Below are positions 8,588 through 15,430 of a DNA stretch of 17,493 nucleotides, one piece after another. The position numbers and the translations under genes were made by a program. Position 1 is the stretch's first letter, and the number at the start of each line of letters is the position of its first letter. A model generated the notes under the pieces. The model saw only the letters and a list, made by a program, of their open reading frames with translations, was not told where the DNA came from and made no database searches. Origin of the DNA: Comamonadaceae bacterium (GTDB lineage Bacteria > Pseudomonadota > Gammaproteobacteria > Burkholderiales > Burkholderiaceae_C); the NCBI GenBank assembly GCA_947460165.1, contig CANHKH010000023.1:1-17493 (forward strand). The letters run 5' to 3'.

Positions 8588-9493
8588 TTGCTTAAAAAAG
8601 TCTTGCCCTTGAACTCCCCCCATCCCCTCGCCCGCCTGGACTTGAGCCGCATCCAAACCCTGGCGTTTGCTGGCGGCGGCAACCGCTGTTTGTGGCAAGG
8701 CGGGCTGATGGAGCATCTCTTGGGCCAAGGCTGGACTTTGCCTAGGCAGTTGGTGGGCACCAGCGCCGGGGCGGCGGTGGCAGCGGCTTGTTTGTCGGCG
8801 GGGCCCATGGCGGCTTTTGAGGCTTGCCGCCAGCTCTATGCCAACAACCACCAGCTGTGGGACTGGCCTGGGCTGGGCAGGTTCAAGCTGAGCTTTGCGC
8901 ACCAGCAGATTTACCCCGCCTGGCTGAGCAGCTTTGTGAATGAGGCGCACTTTGACGCGATTCGCCGCAGCGGATCTGAACTGCTGGTGGCGGTCACCCA
9001 CCCCGCCCGCTGGCTGGGGCTCAGGGGCAGTGTGGCTGCAGCGTCGCTGGCCTATGTGCTCGACAAGAAATGGCTGCACAGCATTCATCCGAGGTTGCCG
9101 CGCTTCATGGGTTTGAAGCAAGGGTTTTATAAGCTGGGCCAATGCGCCTCGGCTGCTGAAGCCGTGCAATTGCTGCAAGGCGCGGGGGCGGCCCTGCCTT
9201 TCATGCCTGCTCAGCGCATGGCTGGCCGCTGGTTGCTGGACGGCGGCTACACCGACAACGCGCCGCTGCCCGCGCAAACCCCCGCCGAACAAGCCGCCAC
9301 GCTGGTGTTGCTCACCCGCCATTACCCCAGCTTGCCGGCCTTGTTTCAGTGGCGCGGCCGCCAGTATTGGCAACCCAGCCAGCCCGTGCCGGTGTCCACC
9401 TGGGACTGCCGCCCGCACACCGCCATTGCCCAAGCTTTGGATCTGGGCATTCAAGACGCCAAACGTTGGATGGGGCGGCTCAAGCTGGGTTAG
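8588..9493 (+). CDS. Patatin-like phospholipase family protein
   Basis: This is probably a serine-aspartate dyad lipid acyl hydrolase. The oxyanion motif G-G-G-N-R is at about residues 29-33, with Cys where many patatins have Gly after the Arg. The nucleophile elbow is G-T-S-A-G with Ser59, and the second catalytic motif is D-G-G-Y with Asp218. The product has up to 301 residues, a single patatin domain and no clear signal peptide, so it is probably cytoplasmic. The reading frame opens right after a TGA at 8585-8587, and its first in-frame ATG falls inside the catalytic region. Translation must therefore start at a non-ATG codon: TTG 8588, 8603 or 8609. None has a visible Shine-Dalgarno sequence. 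The substrate is unknown. The racemase gene follows by 78 nt. Confidence 0.85.
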   Translation: MLKKVLPLNSPHPLARLDLSRIQTLAFAGGGNRCLWQGGLMEHLLGQGWTLPRQLVGTSAGAAVAAACLSAGPMAAFEACRQLYANNHQLWDWPGLGRFKLSFAHQQIYPAWLSSFVNEAHFDAIRRSGSELLVAVTHPARWLGLRGSVAAASLAYVLDKKWLHSIHPRLPRFMGLKQGFYKLGQCASAAEAVQLLQGAGAALPFMPAQRMAGRWLLDGGYTDNAPLPAQTPAEQAATLVLLTRHYPSLPALFQWRGRQYWQPSQPVPVSTWDCRPHTAIAQALDLGIQDAKRWMGRLKLG

Positions 9494-9571
9494 GCCTGAG
9501 GTTTCAAGCGATTTCCAGGCCTTTGAATCGACCTGTTGCAGTGAATTTTTCCTCGGAATGAAGGCGAACAC

Positions 9572-10267
9572 ATGAAAACCATAGGCTTGATTGGCGGCAT
9601 GAGCTGGGAGTCGACGCTGCTGTATTACCGGCTGATCAATGAAACCGTGCGCCAGACCCTGGGTGGCCTGCATTCGGCCAAGTTGGTGCTGCACAGCGTT
9701 GATTTTGCGGACATCGAGCCGCTGCAGCGCGCGGGCGACTGGCAGCAGGCGGGCCAGCACATGGCTGCTGCTGCCCGTTCTTTAGAGGCGGCGGGGGCCG
9801 ACTGCGTGGTGCTGTGCACCAACACCATGCACAAGGTGGCACACGCGGTGGAAGCGGCCAGCCCCTTGCCCTTGCTGCACATTGCCGATGCCACCGGGCA
9901 GGCCGTGGCACAGGCTGGGCTCCATACCGTGGGCCTTTTAGGCACGCGCTTTACCATGGAACAAGACTTTTACCGCGACCGCCTGAGCAAGCAACACTGG
10001 CTGAAGGTGCTCACCCCAGGCGAGGAGGGCCGCTCGCAGGTGCACCGCATCATTTACGAGGAGCTGTGTCAGGGGCAGGTCTTGCCCGACTCACGGCAGA
10101 TTTACCAGCGCGTCATGGCCGAGTTGGTGGCGCAAGGCGCGCAAGCCATTGTGTTGGGCTGTACTGAAATCACGCTGCTGGTGGGCGAGGCGGATGCCAG
10201 CGTTCCCTTGTTTGACACCACCGCGCTGCACGCCAAACAAGCCGCTTGGTGGGCCATGAAGCACTGA
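9572..10267 (+). CDS. Aspartate/glutamate racemase family protein (YgeA type)
   Basis: This is a cofactor-independent amino-acid racemase of the Asp/Glu racemase superfamily. The 231 residues begin with the family signature I-G-L-I-G-G-M-S-W-E-S-T. They carry the two catalytic cysteines in L-C-T-N-T-M-H (Cys82) and L-G-C-T-E-I (Cys197), which act as the two acid/bases. Length and the G-M-S-W motif fit the YgeA/aspartate racemase branch rather than MurI glutamate racemase. YgeA homologues can have broad specificity, so the substrate is not assigned. AAGG at 9561-9564 is well spaced from the ATG. A possible terminator overlaps the stop codon. The role could be D-amino-acid production or recycling; the neighbours do not help. 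Confidence 0.92.
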   Translation: MKTIGLIGGMSWESTLLYYRLINETVRQTLGGLHSAKLVLHSVDFADIEPLQRAGDWQQAGQHMAAAARSLEAAGADCVVLCTNTMHKVAHAVEAASPLPLLHIADATGQAVAQAGLHTVGLLGTRFTMEQDFYRDRLSKQHWLKVLTPGEEGRSQVHRIIYEELCQGQVLPDSRQIYQRVMAELVAQGAQAIVLGCTEITLLVGEADASVPLFDTTALHAKQAAWWAMKH

Positions 10268-10280
10268 GAGTGGCTTTTTT
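10259..10280 (+). terminator. Possible intrinsic terminator of the racemase gene
   Basis: AAGC plus ACT pairs with AGT plus GCTT around a GAG loop, with one bulged G, and is followed by a run of six T (10275-10280). It overlaps the racemase stop codon. The stem is short (7 bp with a bulge), so this is a weak candidate. Confidence 0.3.
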
Positions 10281-10327
10281 CTGGCTTGTCTCGTTCACAC
10301 CTCATTCCATTTTTATTTGTTCTCAAC

Positions 10328-10744
10328 ATGCTCGACGCTTACCGCCACCTCGTTTTTCACGCCGCCGTGGTGTTGCTCTTTGGGTTGCTGCTGGGCGCGC
10401 CGTATGCCCGCGCCATCAGGCGTGGTGCGTCTGCCCAGGTGGTGAATTCTTGGCGCGTGGCCCATGCCAGCTTGCCCTTGGGCGCCACCTTGATGCTGGC
10501 GACTGCCGCCGTGTTGGGCACGCTCAAGGTGCCTGAGTCCGTGCGCTGGATGATTGTGCTGCCCATGGTGGTGTCGGCCTATGCGTTTTGCGTGGCCACG
10601 CCGCTGGCCGCCCTCACGGGCGACCGTGGTTTGACGCGCTCCCAAGGCTGGGGCCAAGTGGTGTACGCCAGCAACATGCTGGGAGCGGCGGGCTCGGTGC
10701 TGTCTGCGGCGGTGTTTTTGGGCGCCGCGGCGGCGTCGCTGTAA
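10328..10744 (+). CDS. Small four-helix membrane protein, weakly SOI/HabA-like
   Basis: The 138-residue product is almost entirely hydrophobic, with four predicted membrane helices (about residues 7-25, 44-64, 73-94 and 112-136) and short polar loops. I cannot assign a function firmly. Helix 2 begins W-R-V-A-H and continues with small residues and Gly. That arrangement resembles W-A-R-A-H in styrene oxide isomerase and the A-H-x-x-G motif of hydroxylaminobenzene mutase (HabA), both four-helix membrane enzymes. A D-R-G-L-T stretch before helix 4 also recalls that family. This is similarity by eye only. ATG 10328 was chosen over the in-frame TTG at 10286, which adds 14 residues; neither has a clear Shine-Dalgarno sequence. 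It sits 60 nt after the racemase gene and 66 nt before the GST gene. Confidence 0.7.
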   Translation: MLDAYRHLVFHAAVVLLFGLLLGAPYARAIRRGASAQVVNSWRVAHASLPLGATLMLATAAVLGTLKVPESVRWMIVLPMVVSAYAFCVATPLAALTGDRGLTRSQGWGQVVYASNMLGAAGSVLSAAVFLGAAAASL

Positions 10745-10810
10745 GCAGCAGACGCGCATGCAGTCGCAAATTTGACTCTGAGCCACTCGCGTTGGATTTA
10801 TGCTTGAGCC

Positions 10811-11509
10811 ATGATCAAATTTTTTTACAACAACGCCCCCAACCCCATGAAAGTCGCCTTGCTCCTGGAGGAGCTGGGCCTGCCCTATGAGGCCATTGCG
10901 GTGGACACCCGAAAAGGCGAACAATTCGCCGAGGCTTTCTTGGCTGTCAACCCCAACGCCAAGGTGCCCGCCATCGTGGACGGGGATGTGACGATTTTTG
11001 ACAGCAACGCCATCTTGCTGTATCTCGCCGAGCGCGAGGGTCAGTTCGTTCCCACCGACTTGCGCAGCCCTGCGCGTGGCCAGATGTTGGCTTGGCTGAT
11101 GTTTGTTGCAAGCGGCATTGGCCCGTTTTCAGGCCAGTCCGTGCACTTTCGGCACATGGCCCCTGAGCCCAAAGAATACGCACTGAACCGCTATGACTTT
11201 GAAGCTCACCGCCAATGGAGCGTGATTGAGCAGCACCTGGCAGGCAAAACCTTCATGGTCGGCGAGGCTTACTCCATTGTGGACATGGCATTTTGGGGTT
11301 GGGCCCGCATGCTGCCGTTTGTGCTGGGCACGGGCGAAGCCACCTGGGCGCAGTACCCGAATGTCAAACGCCTGCTTGACGCCATCAGCGCACGCCCTGC
11401 GGCCCAGCGCGCCGAGGCGCTCAAGACCAAGCACGCATTTAAAACCGAGATGGACGCGCAAGCCAAGCAATTCATGTTTCCGCAAAACGAGCGGCTTAAC
11501 AAAGCTTGA
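10811..11509 (+). CDS. Glutathione S-transferase family protein (YfcG/Ure2p-like)
   Basis: This is probably a cytoplasmic glutathione-dependent transferase or disulfide-bond oxidoreductase. The 232 residues comprise an N-terminal thioredoxin-like domain (about 1-80) and an all-helical C-terminal domain (about 90-210). The glutathione-site features are N-P-N-A-K-V-P with cis-Pro53 and D-S-N-A-I with Ser65. The C-terminal domain has the N-capping-type S-I-V-D-M-A-F-W motif. The start F-Y-N-N-A-P-N-P lacks the catalytic Tyr/Ser/Cys of classical GSTs and fits the YfcG/Nu-class pattern with an Asn. TTGACT at 10772-10777 could be a -35 box, but no good -10 box follows. The next gene's ATG is 24 nt past the stop. 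Substrate unknown. Confidence 0.92.
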   Translation: MIKFFYNNAPNPMKVALLLEELGLPYEAIAVDTRKGEQFAEAFLAVNPNAKVPAIVDGDVTIFDSNAILLYLAEREGQFVPTDLRSPARGQMLAWLMFVASGIGPFSGQSVHFRHMAPEPKEYALNRYDFEAHRQWSVIEQHLAGKTFMVGEAYSIVDMAFWGWARMLPFVLGTGEATWAQYPNVKRLLDAISARPAAQRAEALKTKHAFKTEMDAQAKQFMFPQNERLNKA

Positions 11510-11532
11510 CAGGCAGTGCAACTCAAACCAGC

Positions 11533-11910
11533 ATGAGCGATCAGACGACCATTGCGCGGGTTGAAGCCTACTTTGCGGCCGTGGACCGCAAAGACTTGGC
11601 CGCCACCTTGTCATTTTTTGCCAGGGACGCGAGCTTCACCATCGCCACCTACCAAACCACGTTTCGCGGCCGCGACACTGAAATCGCTGGGGTGTTTGAA
11701 CGGCTTTTCAGCCGCTACGACAGCATTTACCACGGCGACTTTGAGCACTTCGTGGTCTCGCCTGAACGCATGGCCTGCCGGTTTGAGGTGAGAAATGGCC
11801 GGGCAGGCCAGCCCACGGCGCACAAAAGCAACGCCAACTTCTTCAAGCTCAAGGGCGAGTTGTTCCAAGAGGTGTATGTCTACATGAGCGGCGACAACTC
11901 GCTGGCTTGA
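11533..11910 (+). CDS. SnoaL/NTF2-like nuclear-transport-factor fold protein
   Basis: The 125-residue product has the sequence pattern of a small cone-shaped SnoaL/NTF2-like protein. An N-terminal helix (V-E-A-Y-F-A-A-V-D-R-K-D) is followed by L-S-F-F-A-R-D-A-S-F-T-I and G-R-D-T-E-I-A-G-V-F-E, then alternating strands to the C-terminus. Proteins of this fold include polyketide cyclases, isomerases and ligand-binding proteins; no catalytic residues allow an assignment. ATG 11533 was chosen because the longer frame begins with a TTG overlapping the GST stop. The 23-nt gap after the GST gene suggests co-transcription, so it may act on or bind a related small molecule; that is inference. Confidence 0.75.
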   Translation: MSDQTTIARVEAYFAAVDRKDLAATLSFFARDASFTIATYQTTFRGRDTEIAGVFERLFSRYDSIYHGDFEHFVVSPERMACRFEVRNGRAGQPTAHKSNANFFKLKGELFQEVYVYMSGDNSLA

Positions 11911-11976
11911 GCGGCCAAGCTCCGCAAAAACCTTTCCCTCCGTCGCAATGGCGTATAAGCCAGTGGACATTCAGAA

Positions 11977-13068
11977 ATGGCGGCTCCCGTCAGAATGTTG
12001 TCCAGGATGTCTTTCATCGCCTCTCCCTTGCTGAGTGCGCTGGTGTTGTCCAGCGGTTTGCTGTGGCCCAACCATGCCCTGTTTTTGTGGCTGGCCGTGC
12101 CCTCGCTGGTGCTGGCCGTGGTCAGCTCGGTCCATCACGCCGAGGTGATTGCCCACAAGGTGGGTGAGCCCTACGGCACCTTGGTCTTGGCCTTGGCGGT
12201 GACGGTCATTGAGGTGGCCCTGGTCTTGTCCATGATGTTGGCCGGTGGGGCCCATGCTGCAACGGTGCCTCGCGACACCATCTACGCCGCGGTCATGATC
12301 ATTTGCAACGGCGTGGTGGGGGTGTGTTTGCTGGCGGGCGGGCTGAGGCACAAAGAGCAGTTGTTTCGCATCGAAGGCACGGGCTCTGGACTGGCCGCCT
12401 TGGTCGTCATGTCGACCTTGGTGTTGGTGCTTCCCAGCTTGACCACCAGCGCGCCGGGTGCCAACTACACGGCCTCACAACTGATTTTTGTGGCGGCCGG
12501 GTCCTTGGTGCTGTGGCTGGTGTTTGTGTTCATCCAAACCGTGCGCCATCGCGATTATTTTTTGCCGGCCCAAGATGTCGCCGACGAAGCGGTGCATGCC
12601 GCGCCGCCCAGTCGCCACATGGCTTGGCTGAGCTTTGCTTTGCTGATGGTGGCCTTGGTGGCCGTGGTGGGCTTGGCCAAGCTGTTGTCACCGTCCTTGG
12701 AGTCCCTGGTACGGCGCTGGGAAGCGCCCCCCGCCGTGGTGGGCACCCTGATCGCGATCATCGTATTGGCGCCTGAGACTTGGGCGGCTTTTCGTGCAGC
12801 CCAGGCCAACCGCCTTCAAACCAGCATGAACTTGGCCATTGGCTCGGCCCTGGCGTCCATTGGACTGACGATCCCCTTGGTGGTCTTGGCGGCAGTGTGG
12901 CTTGGATTGCCGCTGACCCTGGGGCTGGACCCCAAAGACATGGCGCTTTTGGCGCTGACCTTTTTGGTGGGCTCCATCACCCTGGCCTCAGGTCGCACCA
13001 ATCTGATGCAGGGCGCCATCCATTTGGTGGTGTTTGCAGCGTTTTTGTTTTTGAGTTTCGTTCCCTAG
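11977..13068 (+). CDS. chaA: Calcium (sodium)/proton antiporter, ChaA/CaxA type
   Basis: This inner-membrane cation/proton exchanger belongs to the CaCA/CAX superfamily and exports Ca2+, Na+ or K+ using the proton gradient. The 363 residues hold about eleven hydrophobic segments. The alpha-1 repeat carries G-E-P-Y-G-T at 63-68 followed by L-A-V-T-V-I-E-V with Glu79. The alpha-2 repeat has A-P-E-T around Glu267, then Q-A-N-R-L-Q-T-S and the conserved G-S-A-L-A-S-I-G-L-T-I-P at 289-300. These match E. coli ChaA closely. A polar loop of about 30 residues (190-215) separates the halves, where ChaA-family proteins have an acidic loop. Three in-frame ATGs (11977, 11995, 12007) could start it and none has a good Shine-Dalgarno sequence. 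The symbol is by family; ion preference is unknown. Confidence 0.9.
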   Translation: MAAPVRMLSRMSFIASPLLSALVLSSGLLWPNHALFLWLAVPSLVLAVVSSVHHAEVIAHKVGEPYGTLVLALAVTVIEVALVLSMMLAGGAHAATVPRDTIYAAVMIICNGVVGVCLLAGGLRHKEQLFRIEGTGSGLAALVVMSTLVLVLPSLTTSAPGANYTASQLIFVAAGSLVLWLVFVFIQTVRHRDYFLPAQDVADEAVHAAPPSRHMAWLSFALLMVALVAVVGLAKLLSPSLESLVRRWEAPPAVVGTLIAIIVLAPETWAAFRAAQANRLQTSMNLAIGSALASIGLTIPLVVLAAVWLGLPLTLGLDPKDMALLALTFLVGSITLASGRTNLMQGAIHLVVFAAFLFLSFVP

Positions 13069-13101
13069 TGGCTCAACCCGGCTTTGAAGCGGGGGGCCAC
13101 T
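13067..13101. terminator. Hairpin between convergent chaA and alcohol dehydrogenase genes
   Basis: AGTGGC (13067-13072) pairs with GCCACT (13096-13101), and an inner CCCG (13077-13080) pairs with CGGG (13090-13093), with unpaired bases between the two stems. It begins inside the chaA stop codon and lies before the convergent dehydrogenase stop at 13149. Neither side carries a T-run. Position suggests a shared transcription end; structure alone is modest support. Confidence 0.35.
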
Positions 13102-13148
13102 GGGTCCAAGGTGACTTGTTCAGAAGCGAAATGTGCGGCTACCCAGGC

Positions 13149-14285
13149 TCACATTGCCTCTAGCAGCATCTGCCGGTAGTCCTGCGCCGTCGCCAGTCTG
13201 GGGTTGGTTTTGTGGCAATGGTCGGCCAGGGCGCCTTCGATGATGCGCTCAAACAAGTCTTCGGTCACGCCCAAGGCAGCCAGGCCAGCAGGCAGGCCCA
13301 GCCTGGCGTTCAAGGCGGTGATGGCGTTTGGAATGTCGTGCCCAGAGCCCACACCCATGACGCGGGCCATGCGCTCTAAGCGCCTGTCTTTTTGCATGGA
13401 GTCGGCCTGGGCGTTGAAGCGGATCACGGCCGGCAAAAACAAGGCGTTGAGTGTGCCGTGGTGCAGGCGCGGGTTGACGCCGCCCAGGCTGTGGCTCAAA
13501 GAGTGCACGCAGCCCAGGCCTTTTTGAAAGGCCATGGCGCCTTGCATGCTGGCACTCATCATGTTCAGGCGTGCGTCTCGGTCTTGGCCGTTGGCGGTGG
13601 CTTTTTCGATGTGGGCCCATCCGCGCTCCAAGCCGTCGAGCGCAATGCCGTCGGCCGGGGGGTTGAAAGCCGGGGCCATGAAAGTTTCCATGCAGTGGGC
13701 AATGGCGTCCATGCCGGTGGCAGCCGTCAGCAAGGGCGGCAGGCCCAGCGTGAGTTCGGGGTCACAAATGGCCGCTTTGGGCAGCAGGTGCCAGGAGTGA
13801 AAGCCGACTTTGCGGCCGTCGTCCAAGATCAAAATGGCACCACGCGCCACCTCGCTGCCGGTGCCCGCGGTGGTGGGCACGGCAATGAGGGGCAGCACGC
13901 GGTCTGTGATTTTGGGCGAGCCGCCTTCAATGGTGGCGTAGGTTTTGAGCGGGCCAGGGTGGGTGGCGGCAATGGCCACGCCCTTGGCGCAGTCGATGGC
14001 CGAGCCGCCGCCCACTGCGATCAAGCCGTCGCACTGCTCGCGCACCAGCATCTCAGCGGCAGCGCGCACGGCCGCCTCGTTGGGGTTGGAGGGGGTTTGG
14101 TCAAAGCAGGCCAGCGGCACGCCCGCCAAGGCATCGAGCGCCATTTGCAGCACCCCGGCGGCGAGCACACCCGCGTCGGTGACGATCAAGGGCTTGCGCA
14201 TGCCCACGCGCTGGCACTCGTCCTTGAGGTGGCGCAGGGCACCCGCTTCAAGCTGAATCTGGGTCAGGTAATAAATCAGGGCCAT
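13149..14285 (-). CDS. Iron-containing alcohol dehydrogenase
   Basis: This is an NAD(P)-dependent, metal-requiring group III alcohol dehydrogenase that interconverts an alcohol and an aldehyde or hydroxy acid. The 378 residues show the nucleotide-binding motif G-G-G-S-A-I-D-C-A-K at 92-101 and P-T-T-A-G-T-G-S-E-V around 137-146. The metal ligands are G-M-D-A-I-A-H (Asp193, His197), H-S-L-S-H (His261) and L-H-H-G (His275/276), as in FucO-type enzymes. GAGGAT lies just upstream of the ATG at 14285. The reading frame stays open for 360 more codons upstream, but that part is the antisense of the esterase gene, so this start is well supported. It is divergent from the esterase gene. The substrate could be 4-hydroxybutyrate or a simple alcohol; sequence alone does not decide. 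Confidence 0.93.
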   Translation of the reverse strand: MALIYYLTQIQLEAGALRHLKDECQRVGMRKPLIVTDAGVLAAGVLQMALDALAGVPLACFDQTPSNPNEAAVRAAAEMLVREQCDGLIAVGGGSAIDCAKGVAIAATHPGPLKTYATIEGGSPKITDRVLPLIAVPTTAGTGSEVARGAILILDDGRKVGFHSWHLLPKAAICDPELTLGLPPLLTAATGMDAIAHCMETFMAPAFNPPADGIALDGLERGWAHIEKATANGQDRDARLNMMSASMQGAMAFQKGLGCVHSLSHSLGGVNPRLHHGTLNALFLPAVIRFNAQADSMQKDRRLERMARVMGVGSGHDIPNAITALNARLGLPAGLAALGVTEDLFERIIEGALADHCHKTNPRLATAQDYRQMLLEAM

Positions 14286-14450
14286 TTTTTTATCCTCAAA
14301 GGCGGGTTGCGGAACCTTGGGGCTCAGGCCGTGTGCGGCGGTGGGCGCTACCATGGCGACTTTGTCAGACTGTAGCCGGGCTTGTCGGCCCGGGCACGAC
14401 CGCAAACCCTGAGCCACGCCACGCAAGTGACAGGTCCTTTTTTTGAATCC
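14286..14450. promoter_or_regulatory. Divergent promoter region between alcohol dehydrogenase and esterase genes
   Basis: These 165 bp separate two divergently transcribed genes, so both promoters should lie here unless the esterase starts further upstream. An inverted repeat, CCGGGC (14376-14381) and GCCCGG (14388-14393) around a 6-nt spacer, could be an operator half-site pair or only a GC-rich hairpin. I found no convincing -35/-10 pair on either strand, and no regulator gene is adjacent. Confidence 0.4.
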
Positions 14451-15410
14451 ATGAGCGAGCCGCAGCAACTTCTCACCCCGGCCATGCAGCGCGTGATCCA
14501 AAGCATGGCCAAAGCCAAGCGTGCGCCTTTGCACACCCTGTCGCCTCCACAGGCGCGCCAGGCGTATGCCGCTGGCGCCCAGGTGCTGGAGGTGCCGGTG
14601 CGCGAGCTGGCCCGTGTGCAAGACTTTCATGTGCCAGCACGTGACGGCCACCCCATCCCCGTGCGCTTGTATGCCCCGCAGGGCTTGGCCGACACCCGCC
14701 TGCTGCCCACGCTGGTGTTTTTGCACGGCGGCGGCTTCACCATTGGCAGCCTTGCCACGCACGACGTGCTGTGCCGGGAACTCAGCCACCTGGGCGGCTG
14801 CGCCGTGGTGGCTGTGGACTATCGGTTGGCCCCTGAGCACCGCTTTCCCACGGCCGTGCACGATGCCTGGGACGCGTTGGCGGCCGTGCACGACCGGGCG
14901 CAAGCATGGGGGCTGGACGCGCAGCGCCTGGCGGTGGGCGGCGACAGCGCAGGCGGCACCTTGGCGGCGGTGTGTGCCATTTTGGCGCGGGATGCCGGCT
15001 TGCCCCTGGCGCTGCAATTGCTCATCTACCCGGGCACCGTGCCCGACCAGGACACCGACTCCCACCGCCGCTTTGCGCAGGGCTTTGTCTTGAGCCCAGA
15101 AATCATCAGCTGGTTTTTTGACCATTACATAGACCCTGAGCAGCGGCGCGACTGGCGCTTTTCTCCCGTGCTGGCCGACGATGTGGAGGGCGTGGCCCCG
15201 GCCTGGTTGGCGCTGGCCGAATGCGATCCGCTGCACGACGAGGGCCTGCTGTACGCCGACCGGCTGCGCCACGCGGGCGTGCCGGTGGAGTTGGAAATTT
15301 ACCGGGGTGTAACGCATGAATTCATCAAAATGGGCCTGGTGCTGCCCGAGGCCAGGCGCTTTCACGCCGACGCAGCTGGGGCGCTCAGGCGCGCTTTTGG
15401 CACGGCCTGA
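14451..15410 (+). CDS. Alpha/beta hydrolase, hormone-sensitive-lipase family esterase
   Basis: This is probably a cytoplasmic carboxylesterase of bacterial family IV (HSL). In 319 residues it shows the oxyanion motif H-G-G-G at 92-95 and the D-Y-R-L-A-P-E-H segment. The nucleophile elbow is G-D-S-A-G with Ser166, the triad Asp is in E-C-D-P-L (Asp259) and the triad His in T-H-E-F (His289). No signal peptide is apparent. ATG 14451 was chosen; the frame extends 23 codons upstream to a TTG, but those residues do not look like family sequence. Such enzymes prefer short or medium acyl esters; the natural substrate is unknown. The thioesterase-GNAT gene follows by 20 nt and is probably co-transcribed. 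The divergent alcohol dehydrogenase could oxidise an alcohol released here (inference). Confidence 0.93.
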   Translation: MSEPQQLLTPAMQRVIQSMAKAKRAPLHTLSPPQARQAYAAGAQVLEVPVRELARVQDFHVPARDGHPIPVRLYAPQGLADTRLLPTLVFLHGGGFTIGSLATHDVLCRELSHLGGCAVVAVDYRLAPEHRFPTAVHDAWDALAAVHDRAQAWGLDAQRLAVGGDSAGGTLAAVCAILARDAGLPLALQLLIYPGTVPDQDTDSHRRFAQGFVLSPEIISWFFDHYIDPEQRRDWRFSPVLADDVEGVAPAWLALAECDPLHDEGLLYADRLRHAGVPVELEIYRGVTHEFIKMGLVLPEARRFHADAAGALRRAFGTA

Positions 15411-15430
15411 GCGCTGATATTCAAGGAAAC

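Noticed and set aside
9572..10267. Calling the racemase MurI (glutamate racemase)
   Set aside because: The G-M-S-W-E-S-T start and L-C-T-N-T-M-H motif fit the YgeA/aspartate racemase branch; the length is also short for MurI.
10286..10327. TTG start adding 14 residues to the small membrane protein
   Set aside because: The ATG at 10328 begins just before the first membrane helix, and the extension has no ribosome site. It is not excluded.
13392..14375. 327-codon plus-strand open frame opposite the alcohol dehydrogenase
   Set aside because: Antisense shadow; Gly/His/Ala-rich with no domain, while the minus strand carries all metal and NAD motifs.
14286..15365. 360-codon upstream extension of the alcohol dehydrogenase frame on the minus strand
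   Set aside because: The extension is antisense to the esterase with its full catalytic triad. The dehydrogenase has its own ATG with a GAGGAT ribosome site at 14285 and a normal family length.
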